DNA from: Flavobacterium sp. ACN2
Lineage (GTDB): Bacteria; Bacteroidota; Bacteroidia; Flavobacteriales; Flavobacteriaceae
Direction: 5' to 3'
NCBI RefSeq assembly: GCF_002303885.1
Contig: NZ_MRCM01000007.1
Location: forward strand, 186,001 to 250,000
Length of the DNA: 64,000 bases
Part shown: positions 51,141 to 60,300 of the stretch, one piece after another
How the letters are laid out: each line of letters starts with the position of its first letter
Numbering within the stretch: position 1 is the stretch's first letter
Made by a program: the position numbers and the translations under genes
Notes under the pieces: model-generated
Told to the model about the DNA's origin: nothing
The model's database searches: none
What the model saw: only the letters and a program-made list of their open reading frames with translations

Positions 51141-52283
51141 ATGAAATATTTTTTCCATAAATTACCTGTCGTTTTTGTACTACTTATCCTAATCGGGTGT
51201 AAAAAAAATGAAGCGCAAGATGTTGTAAAATCTGCTACTGCCAAAGAAAGTATCGAATTTGCTTCTGGACTTTCGATTGTGAAAAACGAAGGCTATTCGA
51301 TTGTAAATGTGAGTAATCCATGGCCAAATGCTAAGACGAAATTTACTTACATTTTAAAAGAAAAAGACGTACAAATTCCAGATAGTTTAAATAAATATAT
51401 TGCTATAAAAGTTCCTCTAGAAAGTGTTGTTGTAACTTCAACTACAAATATTCCTTTTTTAGAAATGTTAGAAGTTGAGAATAAATTGGTCGGATTTCCA
51501 CATACTGATTATATTTCTTCGGAAAAAACAAGAGCGTTAATTGACAAAGGTTCTGTAAAAAACGTTGGACAAAATGAAAAACTGAATATCGAACAATTAA
51601 TAGAATTATCCCCAGATTTGATTGTTACGTTTGGTGTAGATAACAATAACCCGATGCTGGATAATCTTAAGAAAAGCGGTTTAAATGTTTTGATTCAAGG
51701 TGATTGGATGGAACAATCTCCGCTAGGAAAAGCAGAATGGATTAAACTTTACGGCGCTTTATTCGGAAAAGAAGAAAAAGCAAAAGAATTGTTTGATAAA
51801 ATTGTAGAAAGCTACAATCAGGCGAAAAAATTAGTTAGCGATAAACCAGCAACTTCAAAAGTGCTATACGGTTCTATGTACGAAGATGTTTGGTATGTTG
51901 CCAAAGGGAATAGTTGGGTGGCAGAGTTTATGAAAGATGCAAAAGCTAATTATTTATGGGCTGACTTAAAAGGAACAGGAAGCGAAGGTTTGTCTTTTGA
52001 AAAAGTTTTGGACAAAGCCAAGGATGCTAATGTTTGGATTGCTTCTGGATCTTTTAAAAGTTTGGATGAATTGCAAAAAGCAAATCCGCATTATACGGAA
52101 TTTAATGCTTTTAAAAATAAAAGTGTTTATAATTTTGAAGGTAAAATGGGAGCGACAGGCGGAACGGTTTATTACGAATTGGCGCCAAGCCGCCCAGATT
52201 TGGTTTTGAAAGACTACATTAAGATCTTTCATCCCGATTTACTGGCGAGCTACGAGTTTACTTTTGCTTCTAAACTGAATTAG
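51141..52283 (+). CDS. btuF: ABC transporter substrate-binding lipoprotein (BtuF-type)
   Basis: 380-residue periplasmic lipoprotein (lipobox ILIGC at about residue 21) that would deliver cobalamin to BtuCD. It has the type III binding fold: VVVTSTTNIPFLEMLEVENK, LIELSPDLIVTFGVDNNNPM, then VLIQGDWMEQSPLGKAEWIK and a C-terminal PSRPDLVLKDYIKIFHPDL. The N-terminal approximately 90 residues are a beta-rich extension before the binding domain. Iron-siderophore binding cannot be excluded by motif, but the B12 genes on both sides favour cobalamin. btuC starts within 2 or 5 bases of the stop. Confidence 0.9.
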   Translation: MKYFFHKLPVVFVLLILIGCKKNEAQDVVKSATAKESIEFASGLSIVKNEGYSIVNVSNPWPNAKTKFTYILKEKDVQIPDSLNKYIAIKVPLESVVVTSTTNIPFLEMLEVENKLVGFPHTDYISSEKTRALIDKGSVKNVGQNEKLNIEQLIELSPDLIVTFGVDNNNPMLDNLKKSGLNVLIQGDWMEQSPLGKAEWIKLYGALFGKEEKAKELFDKIVESYNQAKKLVSDKPATSKVLYGSMYEDVWYVAKGNSWVAEFMKDAKANYLWADLKGTGSEGLSFEKVLDKAKDANVWIASGSFKSLDELQKANPHYTEFNAFKNKSVYNFEGKMGATGGTVYYELAPSRPDLVLKDYIKIFHPDLLASYEFTFASKLN

Positions 52284-52285
52284 TT

Positions 52286-53311
52286 TTGGTGAGTAAAACA
52301 CGAAATACCATTTTATTTGTCGTTCTGGCTTTAGGTCTATTATTAATGTTTTTTGCTAGCATTAGTTTAGGATCGGTTACAATTCCGTTGAAAGATGTTT
52401 TTGCCAGTTTAACAGGTGGTCATGCTGCAAAATCAACTTGGGAATATATTATCATTAATTATCGTTTGCCAAAAGCGATTACGGCAGTTTTAGTTGGAAC
52501 GGGACTTTCAATAAGCGGACTTTTAATGCAGACTTTGTTCCGAAATCCGCTTGCTGGACCTTATGTTTTAGGATTAAGTTCTGGTGCAAGCCTTGGTGTG
52601 GCTTTTGTCATTTTAGGAGCAGGATTTCTACCTTCTTTTTTAAGTGTAATTGCATTGTCTTCTTACGGAATTGTTTTGGCATCTACTTTAGGAAGTACTT
52701 TGGTTCTTTTTTTAGTTTTAGTTGTTTCGCAACGATTACGTGATACAATGGCAATCTTGATTGTGGGTTTAATGTTTGGAAGTTTTACCACAGCAATCGT
52801 AAGTGTCCTAACTTATTTTAGTACGGCAGAACAACTTCAGAAATTTACTTTTTGGTCAATGGGAAATCTTGGAAACCTTTCTTGGACAACCATTACAATT
52901 TTAACTTTCTGTGTTGGAATTGGATTGGTTTTAAGCGCCAAAAGTATCAAACCATTAAACGCCTTGCTTCTTGGAGAAAATTATGCAAAAAGCATGGGAT
53001 TGAATTTTAAGCAGGCCAGATTAGTTATCATTTTTGCAACGAGTATTTTGTCTGGAGCGATTACAGCATTTGCAGGACCAATTGCTTTTGTGGGTTTAGC
53101 AGTTCCTCATATTGCAAAACTGACTTTTCAGACCAGTAATCATACTATTTTGTTTTGGAGCACTTTATTTTTTGGTTCGATAATAATGCTATTTTGTGAT
53201 ATTGTTTCGCAAATGCCAGGCTTTGATGTCACACTTCCAATAAATGCCGTTACGTCTATAATTGGTGCACCTGTTGTTATTTGGCTTTTAGTTCGAAAAA
53301 GAAATTTTTAA
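52286..53311 (+). CDS. btuC: FecCD/BtuC-type ABC permease
   Basis: Inner-membrane permease of 341 residues with about ten helices. Family wording: RLPKAITAVLVGTGLSISGL, LMQTLFRNPLAGPYVLGLSS, then GAITAFAGPIAFVGLAVPHI and GFDVTLPINAVTSIIGAPVV. No ATG exists before TM1; the start is TTG at 52286 or GTG at 52289, both in frame, directly after the btuF stop, which implies translational coupling. btuD follows after an 85-base gap that holds a dispersed repeat. Confidence 0.92.
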   Translation: MVSKTRNTILFVVLALGLLLMFFASISLGSVTIPLKDVFASLTGGHAAKSTWEYIIINYRLPKAITAVLVGTGLSISGLLMQTLFRNPLAGPYVLGLSSGASLGVAFVILGAGFLPSFLSVIALSSYGIVLASTLGSTLVLFLVLVVSQRLRDTMAILIVGLMFGSFTTAIVSVLTYFSTAEQLQKFTFWSMGNLGNLSWTTITILTFCVGIGLVLSAKSIKPLNALLLGENYAKSMGLNFKQARLVIIFATSILSGAITAFAGPIAFVGLAVPHIAKLTFQTSNHTILFWSTLFFGSIIMLFCDIVSQMPGFDVTLPINAVTSIIGAPVVIWLLVRKRNF

Positions 53312-53320
53312 TACTATTTA

Positions 53321-53396
53321 GCCACAGATTAAAAGGATTTTGTTTTTAGAAAAAAAACTTAGAACCTCAGCATCTTAGTAACTTAGAATCTTAAAA
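53321..53396. repeat. Dispersed CTTAG-type repeat between btuC and btuD
   Basis: GCCACAGATTAAAAGGATT followed by AACTTAGAACCTCAGCATCT and ACTTAGAATCTT, the same wording as the arms at 2112-2160 and 18130-18168. The btuD ATG abuts its end. No terminator run follows. Confidence 0.75.
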
Positions 53397-54173
53397 ATGA
53401 AAAATATCTTAAAAACATCGGATTTAAACATTGGATACAAATCCAAGAAAGGAGTGACGACTATTGCTGAGAATCTTAATCTTAATCTTGAAGCAGGTAA
53501 ATTAATCACTTTGATAGGGGCAAACGGAATTGGAAAATCAACTTTACTCCGAACGATTACTGGAATTCAAAAGCCTTTATCGGGAAATGTTTATTTGAAC
53601 GAAAGAAATATTTCAGACTATCAGCCTTTAGAATTGGCACAAAATCTTAGTTTGGTTTTAACCGAAAAGCTACCGCCAAGTAATCTTTCTGTTTTTGAAT
53701 TAGTTGCTTTGGGGCGCCAGCCTTATACCAATTGGGTTGATAAATTGTCTAACGAAGATATTCTAAAAGTTCAGGAAGCAATGCAATTGACACAAATCGA
53801 ACATTTGGCTTCAAAAAAACATTTTCAAATTAGCGACGGACAACTACAGAAAGTCTTAATTGCAAGAGCTCTGGCACAAGATACACCGTTAATCATTTTA
53901 GATGAACCCACAACACATCTTGACTTGCTTCATAAAGTTTCTTTATTCAAATTATTGAAAAAATTGACAGAAGAAACCCAAAAATGCATTTTGTTTTCGA
54001 CACATGATATCGATTTGGCCATTCAATTAAGTGATGAAATGATTATAATGACGCCAGAAAATATAGTGCAAGATCAGCCGTGTAATTTAATTTCAAACGG
54101 AAGTTTCAGCAATTTGTTCAAAGATGAAAATATTGTTTTTGATGCTGAAAAAGGGAAGTTTATTGTGAGTTAA
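53397..54173 (+). CDS. btuD: ABC transporter ATP-binding protein (BtuD-type)
   Basis: 258-residue ATPase. Walker A is LIGANGIGKSTLLRTITG (about 37-54), Walker B is LIILDEPTTHLDLLHK (about 160), and the H-loop is FSTHDIDLAIQ. The signature is the variant ISDGQLQKVLIARAL instead of LSGGQ; SDG-type signatures are common in this importer group in Bacteroidota, so it is not a defect. With btuF and btuC it forms the B12 (or possibly siderophore) importer. A large inverted repeat follows, then trmL convergently. Confidence 0.91.
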   Translation: MKNILKTSDLNIGYKSKKGVTTIAENLNLNLEAGKLITLIGANGIGKSTLLRTITGIQKPLSGNVYLNERNISDYQPLELAQNLSLVLTEKLPPSNLSVFELVALGRQPYTNWVDKLSNEDILKVQEAMQLTQIEHLASKKHFQISDGQLQKVLIARALAQDTPLIILDEPTTHLDLLHKVSLFKLLKKLTEETQKCILFSTHDIDLAIQLSDEMIIMTPENIVQDQPCNLISNGSFSNLFKDENIVFDAEKGKFIVS

Positions 54174-54185
54174 TATTTCGGCTGT

Positions 54186-54273
54186 CCTGCAAGGTTTTCA
54201 AAACCTTGTAGGTCTCAACTTCAGATCTTAACTAAAAATATAAATACCTACAAGGTTTTGAAAACCTTGCAGG
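54186..54273. repeat. Perfect 28-base inverted repeat with palindromic arms
   Basis: The arm at 54186-54213 is perfectly complementary to 54246-54273. Each arm contains the palindrome AAGGTTTTCAAAACCTT. It lies between convergent btuD and trmL and probably ends both transcripts. Confidence 0.88.
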
Positions 54274-54282
54274 AAATCGAGA

Positions 54283-54738
54283 TTATTTCTTCAGCCCAAT
54301 CTGTCTCTTCGCTTCACCAACTACAAAAGCAACCGAATTAGCAATATTAAAACTGCGAATAAGCGGTGACATCGGAATCGTTAAATGATTTTCGAATCTC
54401 GCCATAAATGCTGCGCTTAAACCAACGCTTTCTTTTCCGAAAACTAACCAGTCACCATCTTGAAATTCGTTTTCTAAATAAGATTTATCAGAATGCGAAC
54501 TCATTAAAAATACTCGAGAATGATCTGGAATCTGTGAAATCCATTCTTCTACATTTTGATATTCGGTAACATCAAGATGAACCCAATAATCCAATCCCGA
54601 ACGTTTTAGATTCTTGTCGTTTATTACAAATCCGAAAGGATGAATTAAATGAAGACGACTTTCTGTGCCCACACACAAGCGGCCGATATTTCCAGTATTA
54701 TTTGGTATTTCTGGTTCTACAAGAACAACGTTTAACAT
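54283..54738 (-). CDS. trmL: tRNA (cytidine(34)-2'-O)-methyltransferase
   Basis: SPOUT-fold methyltransferase of the wobble base of tRNA-Leu. The 151 residues begin MLNVVLVEPEIPNNTGNIGR, then LIHPFGFVINDKNLKRSGLD. The knot with the S-adenosylmethionine site is LVFGKESVGLSAAFM and LTIPMSPLIRSFNIANSVAF. Length and motifs match TrmL. It follows the pseudouridine synthase gene by 69 bases and may be co-transcribed with it. Confidence 0.96.
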   Translation of the reverse strand: MLNVVLVEPEIPNNTGNIGRLCVGTESRLHLIHPFGFVINDKNLKRSGLDYWVHLDVTEYQNVEEWISQIPDHSRVFLMSSHSDKSYLENEFQDGDWLVFGKESVGLSAAFMARFENHLTIPMSPLIRSFNIANSVAFVVGEAKRQIGLKK

Positions 54739-54807
54739 CTTTTTTGAGTTATGAATTATGAGTTATGAGTTTTTTAGAATTATCTAATTGTCACATTGTC
54801 TAATTAT

Positions 54808-55380
54808 CTAATTCTCTAATTGAAAATCGGAAACTTCCAAAACTTCACCTGCTTTTAGGTTTTGCAAATATACGTTTCCTATTCGAACGCGAACCAGACG
54901 AAGCGTTGGAAAACCAACTGCAGCAGTCATTTTTCGAACCTGACGAAACTTTCCTTCCTTTACAGTAATAGAAGCCCAAGAAGTGGGGCCATGTCGTTCG
55001 TCTCTAATTTTTTTGGCTCTTGGTCCAAAATCTGGAATTTCAGTAACGATAAAAGCAGAGCAGGGTTTTGTTTTGTATTTTCCGCCATCAAGACCAATTT
55101 CGACACCTTTTTGCAATTGCTCGATAGCTTCGGCAGTAATGACGCCGTCAACTTGAACGTAGTATTCTTTGTCTACTTTTTTGCTTCTTACTTGTTCGCT
55201 TACCATTCCATCAGTTGTCAATAAAAGTAGACCTTCAGAATCTTCGTCCAATCTTCCAATTGCCATTGTTCCTTCGGGAAAATCATGCAATTCGCCCAAA
55301 AGCTTTTTCTTTCTTTTTAATTCATAAATAAATTGGCTTAGGTAGCCGTAAGGTTTAAAAAGAATGAAGTGTTGGTGCAT
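54808..55380 (-). CDS. 23S rRNA pseudouridine synthase (RluE/RsuA family)
   Basis: 190-residue enzyme that converts a specific uridine to pseudouridine. It starts at once with the catalytic domain (HFILFKPYGYLSQFIYELKR), so it lacks the N-terminal S4 domain, as RluE does. The catalytic Asp is in GRLDEDSEGLLLLTTDG (about 42-58). Further family pieces are VDKEYYVQVDGVITAEAIEQ and KEGKFRQVRKMTAAVGFPTL. RluE is the best match by architecture, but the exact target base is not proven. It is followed by trmL on the same strand. Confidence 0.93.
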   Translation of the reverse strand: MHQHFILFKPYGYLSQFIYELKRKKKLLGELHDFPEGTMAIGRLDEDSEGLLLLTTDGMVSEQVRSKKVDKEYYVQVDGVITAEAIEQLQKGVEIGLDGGKYKTKPCSAFIVTEIPDFGPRAKKIRDERHGPTSWASITVKEGKFRQVRKMTAAVGFPTLRLVRVRIGNVYLQNLKAGEVLEVSDFQLEN

Positions 55381-55426
55381 TTTTAATTTTTTGCAAAGAT
55401 AGTTCCTTTCTTAAAATTAAAACCGA

Positions 55427-55633
55427 TTACGGCTTTTGAGATTTCATTTTTTTCAGCCATTGGTATATAAACCAAATTACGGTTGCAGCAAAAATGACAA
55501 TTAAAACAGGATAGTAGTTTTCAAAAAAATTATGAAAATAACTTCCGACTAAAATGTAAACAGAAGCGATGCAAAGTTTGATCAAGATAAACTCGGCATT
55601 AGACCAACTGGTTTTGATTTTGAAGAAATTCAT
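55427..55633 (-). CDS. Small membrane protein, two helices
   Basis: 68-residue protein, mainly two membrane helices (about 20-38, CIASVYILVGSYFHNF, and 40-58, YPVLIVIFAATVIWFIYQW), ending with a basic LKKMKSQKP. The reading frame is clean, the composition fits the genome, and it lies 46 bases upstream of the pseudouridine synthase gene on the same strand. The function is unknown; the family is not recognised. Confidence 0.6.
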   Translation of the reverse strand: MNFFKIKTSWSNAEFILIKLCIASVYILVGSYFHNFFENYYPVLIVIFAATVIWFIYQWLKKMKSQKP

Positions 55634-55778
55634 AGTGATAAGGTTGTTAAGTTGCTTTTAATAAAGGTAATAAATAAAAAAACGGATGGCAATTATAAAA
55701 GAAATGCAATCATAAGTCATAATTTTTTTGGAGTTAGAATTCGTAATATTATCATTTAAATCTAAAAATGATATTGTT

Positions 55779-56153
55779 ATGGAAACGAATAATTTAGGAA
55801 CAAAAAAGATAAACGGAACGCAAAAGGATATTGATGAATCTAAAGGAAAAAACGTTTCGCACGATAAAGAACTAAAAGATGCCAAATTGAATAAAGAATT
55901 GGTGACCGATACCGATGGGGATAAAAAAATTGTGGAAAGAGCCCGAAACGAAAATGAAGATATTAATGAAACGCTTCATCAAGTAAATCCTGATAATGCA
56001 AATGCAAATCGTGGAGTGGAAACAGAGGATGAGGCCAAAAAAACGGTTGAGAATAAAGACCGCAATTCTGATATAACACCCAATCGATATCCAAACTCAC
56101 ATCCAGATAATCATAAAGATCGTGGAAATATGAAATTGGATGAAGAGGAATAA
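55779..56153 (+). CDS. Small hydrophilic protein of unknown function
   Basis: 124-residue, highly charged protein from the ATG at 55779 (METNNLGTKKINGTQKDIDE); the frame is open back to 55728 from a TTG, but that part is non-coding-like. It has no helix-forming hydrophobic segment, signal or Cys. It is Asp/Asn/Lys/Glu-rich to the end (NSHPDNHKDRGNMKLDEEE), so it is likely disordered, similar to stress-type hydrophilic proteins. I do not recognise a family. Its neighbours do not suggest a role. Confidence 0.55.
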   Translation: METNNLGTKKINGTQKDIDESKGKNVSHDKELKDAKLNKELVTDTDGDKKIVERARNENEDINETLHQVNPDNANANRGVETEDEAKKTVENKDRNSDITPNRYPNSHPDNHKDRGNMKLDEEE

Positions 56154-56308
56154 GACAATACGAAATTTTAAGCAAAAAGGAGTCAAATTAATGTCAAATA
56201 ACATAAGATTAGCGGTTCGCGTTAATGTTATTGTAAACTCTTTTTAAAGCTTCGGTATCGGCTGAGATCTTCGTAAATTAGAGGTATCAATTTAAAAACA
56301 TATTTAAA

Positions 56309-57061
56309 ATGGCACTTTTAGAAAATAAAGTAGCTTTTGTATCTGGCGGAGGATCAGGAATCGGACGCGCGGTAGCAGAAGCCTACGCTCGAGAAGGAGC
56401 AAAAGTAGTAGTATCGGATATAAATGTAGAACACGGTGAAGAAACCGTAAATAATATAAAAGAAAAGGGTGGAGAAGCTTTTTTCGTAAAAGGAGACTCG
56501 TCGAGTGCAGCTGATAATAAACATATGGTTGAGGTGACAGTTTCTAAATATGGTCGTCTGGATATCGCGTGTAATAATGCAGGTATGGGAGGACCAGCCA
56601 AACCAACAGGAGAATATGATCCGGAGGCTTGGGATAAGGTAATAGGATTAAATTTAAATGGTGTTTTTTATGCCTGTCGTTACCAATTAGAACAAATGGA
56701 GAAAAATGGAGGAGGAAGCATCGTTAATATCGCTTCAATTCACGGGCAAGTTGCGGCTCCGCTTAGTCCAGCTTACACCGCTTCTAAACATGCCGTGGTT
56801 GGATTAACAAAGAATATAGCACTAGAATATGCACAAAAAAATATTCGATGCAATGCTGTTGGACCAGGTTATATTGAAACAGCTCTTTTAAAAGACAATT
56901 TAAATAAAGAAATGATGCAGGCCGTTGCGGCAAAATCTGCAATGAATCGTTTAGGAACAGCAGAAGAAATTGCCGAATTGGTAACTTTTTTAAGTTCTGA
57001 AAAATCTTCTTTCACAACAGGAAGTTATATTATAGCCGATGGTGGTTATACAGCTGTCTAA
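56309..57061 (+). CDS. SDR family oxidoreductase
   Basis: 250-residue NAD(P)-dependent dehydrogenase of the classical SDR type, cytoplasmic. The nucleotide-binding motif is FVSGGGSGIGRAVAEAYA (about 10-27), the Asp that favours NAD is in VVSDINVEHGEE (about 36), NNAGMGGPAKP is at about 89, and the catalytic Ser-Tyr-Lys appears as NIASIHGQ and SPAYTASKHAVV (about 144-166). GPGYIETALLKDN follows. The closest group is glucose 1-dehydrogenase-like SDRs, but the substrate is unknown. It is monocistronic, with a terminator. Confidence 0.92.
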   Translation: MALLENKVAFVSGGGSGIGRAVAEAYAREGAKVVVSDINVEHGEETVNNIKEKGGEAFFVKGDSSSAADNKHMVEVTVSKYGRLDIACNNAGMGGPAKPTGEYDPEAWDKVIGLNLNGVFYACRYQLEQMEKNGGGSIVNIASIHGQVAAPLSPAYTASKHAVVGLTKNIALEYAQKNIRCNAVGPGYIETALLKDNLNKEMMQAVAAKSAMNRLGTAEEIAELVTFLSSEKSSFTTGSYIIADGGYTAV

Positions 57062-57093
57062 TTATTTTTTAGAGTAAATAACAAGACAATTGA

Positions 57094-57127
57094 AAAAAGC
57101 AGTAAGCGAAAGTTTACTGCTTTTTTT
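57094..57127 (+). terminator. Terminator after the SDR gene
   Basis: AAAAAGCAGTAA pairs with TTTACTGCTTTTT, followed by a T run. Confidence 0.85.
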
Positions 57128-57336
57128 GTTTAAAATAAGCTGAATTTGTAGGAAATACGGGCGTTTGTGAGGTTTTTTGATGTAACTGATGTTTTGAATA
57201 ATGTTTTGTGTTAGGTGTTTTTTATTGATTTTATTTTATTATCTTTAAGATTGTGTTAAGTTTTATTGAATTATATTGATAAATGACCAAACATTAAGTT
57301 TATGGTTTTGTAACATTAGCTTAATTTTAAAGACAA

Positions 57337-57344
57337 TAAATTTG
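57337..57344 (+). promoter_or_regulatory. Bacteroidota -7 element TAAATTTG
   Basis: Exact TAnnTTTG, 28 bases before the ATG of the secreted nuclease gene. Confidence 0.6.
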
Positions 57345-57371
57345 AACTCTAAAAACTCTATTCTTTAACGT

Positions 57372-60300
57372 ATGAAAAACAATTACTCTTTTCGTCATGT
57401 AATGACTTTTTTAAGTTTTTTCTACTGTCTGGTGCTAAGTGCACAGACAATGCCAGATAAACGTTCAATACCTTACACGCAAAATTTTGAGGAATTAGTA
57501 GCCGGAACTACTACTGCATACCCTGTTGGTTTTCAGGGATGGACAGTTACCGGGCAACCAGGAGCCAATTTTAAAACTATTGCGCCTGTAGCCAATGCAG
57601 TTTTGGCAGCTGTTGCATCTAATTTGCCAGCGTCTGCTGCATCTGGAACGGGGAATGTTTATAATTATGATGGTAAACTAGGCTTTTTAAACACTGGAAG
57701 TGTTGATTATACTATTGGTTTTGCCTTTTCAACTTCTGGAGTAACAAATGTGAGGGTTAAATATGATGCAATGACTATTCGTAATCCATATGGGCTTCCT
57801 GGAAATCCAGTTTCAAGCCGAATAAATGAAATGGTATTGCAATATCGTATTGGAACAACTGGAGAGTTTACATCTTTGTTAGGGACAGTTTATACTAATA
57901 ATACAGTTTTGCAAACTGGAAATACTACCGAACCGCAAAATCTTCAGACTATAAAAGTAACTTTACCAGCAGCATGTAATAATCAGGAGGAAATTCAAAT
58001 TAGATGGATTTCAAGACAAATTTCAGGTGCGGGTTCTCGTCCATCTTTTGCAATTGATAATATAGATATTGAAAAAGATCTTTTTGCTCCAGTTAATATT
58101 ACAGGCTATCCAAAGGCAACTAATGTTTTAGGTGATAGTTTCGATTTTATTGATAAAATAGATGAAATCGGAAAGACATATTATGTACTATTGCCTGGTG
58201 GCAGTACAGAACCAACAGTTGCACAAATAAAAGCAGGACAGGATTCAAACGGAACCGCAGCACTGCAATCTGGGGTTTTTGATATAACAAATCCAGCTCA
58301 GGAATATGTAAAAAGTTTTACGGGATTAAATTTAAATACTGCTTATAGTGTTTTCTCTATTTCTGAGGATCCTTATGATAATTTACAAAATTCAGTTAGT
58401 AAAACAGATGTTACAACACTCAGTGTGATGCCTCCTGCGATTTCTCCATCTGTTGCTGTATTGAATTTAGGAGGTACTGAACCAAATTTTGATCCTTTAA
58501 CAAAAAGCTACCAAATAGGAGCTTCTGATCTTACTGCGAATGTAGTAGTTACTGCATCAGGAAGTTTTACTATTTCAAAAGATAATACGACATTCTCAAC
58601 ATCTTTATCATTTGTTCCTACTGATTTTGATTCTAATGCGACACCAACGGTTTATGTAAAATTCACTCCAACTTCTGTTGGCAGTTTCACTGGTTCTATA
58701 ACTCATGAAACAACAGGCGGTACAACTAAAACAGTTAATTTGACTGCTTTTGGAGTAAATCCTTATGTACAAAATTTTGACGATCCAAATGTTTTTGTAA
58801 ACAGTAAATGGTCACAATACAATGAAGCAGGACCTATAAACCAATGGACTCACACTACACAATCTCGAAATGTTAATTCTGGAACTGGAGCGGTTTTAAT
58901 GAATGGATATTCAGACAGTGGAGCAAGTAAAGATTGGTTAATTTCTCCAAGATTACGTTTAGATGGCTTTACTCAAATTCCGTTATTATCTTTTTATTCT
59001 CGTCAATTTTATGATGGACCATCTTTAAAATTAATGGTTTCAACCAATTATGATGGAGTTAGCGACCCAAACACAGCAATTTGGATACCACTAAATGGTA
59101 AATTTCCGGAAACTACAGGAAGTTATGCAAAATCTGAGTTTATAAATTTAGCCGCTTATAAAACAGATCATACGTATTTGGCTTGGGTTTACGAAACTAC
59201 TTCTGGCGGACTTGATAATGCTGCAGAATGGTCTTTTGATGACTTTGCTATTATGGACGAATCGAAATATGTAGATTCTAACCCGCGTTTAGATTTTGCA
59301 GATGTAAGCCCGAATTCAGTTTCTGCTAGTCAGTCTTTTGTTTTTAATGCGGCAGGTTATGGTGATATTACTATTGCTGCTCCAGCTTCGTATGAATTAT
59401 CGGGAGATAATATCTCATTTGCGTCAAGCATTATTGTTTCTTCTGCAGATGCCTTAATAGGAAAAACAGTTTATGCGAGATTTGCACCAACAACAAAAGA
59501 ACCAACTATTTCTGGTGTTTTAACTATTACAGGAACCTCTCTAAATAAAGAAATTGGTTCATTTACGGGATCTTCTATATTAAAGGAAGATACTTATGAT
59601 GTGGTGTCTTATAATTTAGAGTTTTTTGGAACTGATGTTAAAGATAAAACGGGTAAAGAATTTGGACCAACAAATGATGCGTTGCAAATAGAAAACGTGG
59701 CTAAAGTAATGAACAAATTAAATGCTGACGTTTATGTAGTTCAAGAAGTTTCAGATGAACCGGCACTAGATGTTTTAATTCAAAAAATTAGTGTTAACGG
59801 AAAAACATTCGATAAAACAATTTCAACTTCTTGGTCTTACTCATTCCAAGCTTTAGATCCGTATTTTCCACCTCAAAAATTGGTTGTAATTTACAATACG
59901 CAAACGACTACTGTAAAAAGCACAAAAGTTTTGTTCAAAGATTTATACGATCAAGTTCGTTTTAACACGGTAGTTTTACCAGGTTATCCAGGAACAGATA
60001 CTCCAGAAAAAAACGATGATAGTTTTTTCTCATCAGGACGTCTTCCTTATTTGGTTCAGGTTGAAGCTAATGTTGGCGGAGTTAAAAAAGAAATTAACTT
60101 GATTGATCTTCACGCACGTGCAAACAGCGGAACTGATATTTCAAAATACAATCAGCGTAAGTATGATATTGACTATCTAAAAGATGCATTAGATGCTGAA
60201 TATCCAGATGCAAATTTAATTCTTTTAGGAGATTTTAATGACGATGTAAAAGCGTGGGTTGGAAATGCAAATACAGCTTCGTCTTATAAGAAATTTGTAG

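Larger units (their letters stand above)
57062..57371. other. Intergenic region: terminator and promoter, otherwise empty
   Basis: A terminator hairpin (57094-57127) ends the SDR gene. TAAATTTG at 57337-57344 is a likely -7 element for the secreted nuclease gene. I see no gene, repeat or RNA in the remaining AT-rich 200 bases. Confidence 0.7.

Noticed and set aside
51047..51244. N-terminal extension of the Cys-rich protein
   Set aside because: It overlaps the btuF start and promoter on the other strand, and its composition is not protein-like for the family.
53397..54173. Defective ATPase because the signature is ISDGQ
   Set aside because: SDG-type signatures are normal in this importer group, and all other ATPase motifs are intact.
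56191..56247. An 18-codon open frame with an AAGGAG-like site upstream
   Set aside because: Very short, no recognisable product, and flavobacteria rarely depend on such sites; the match is likely chance.
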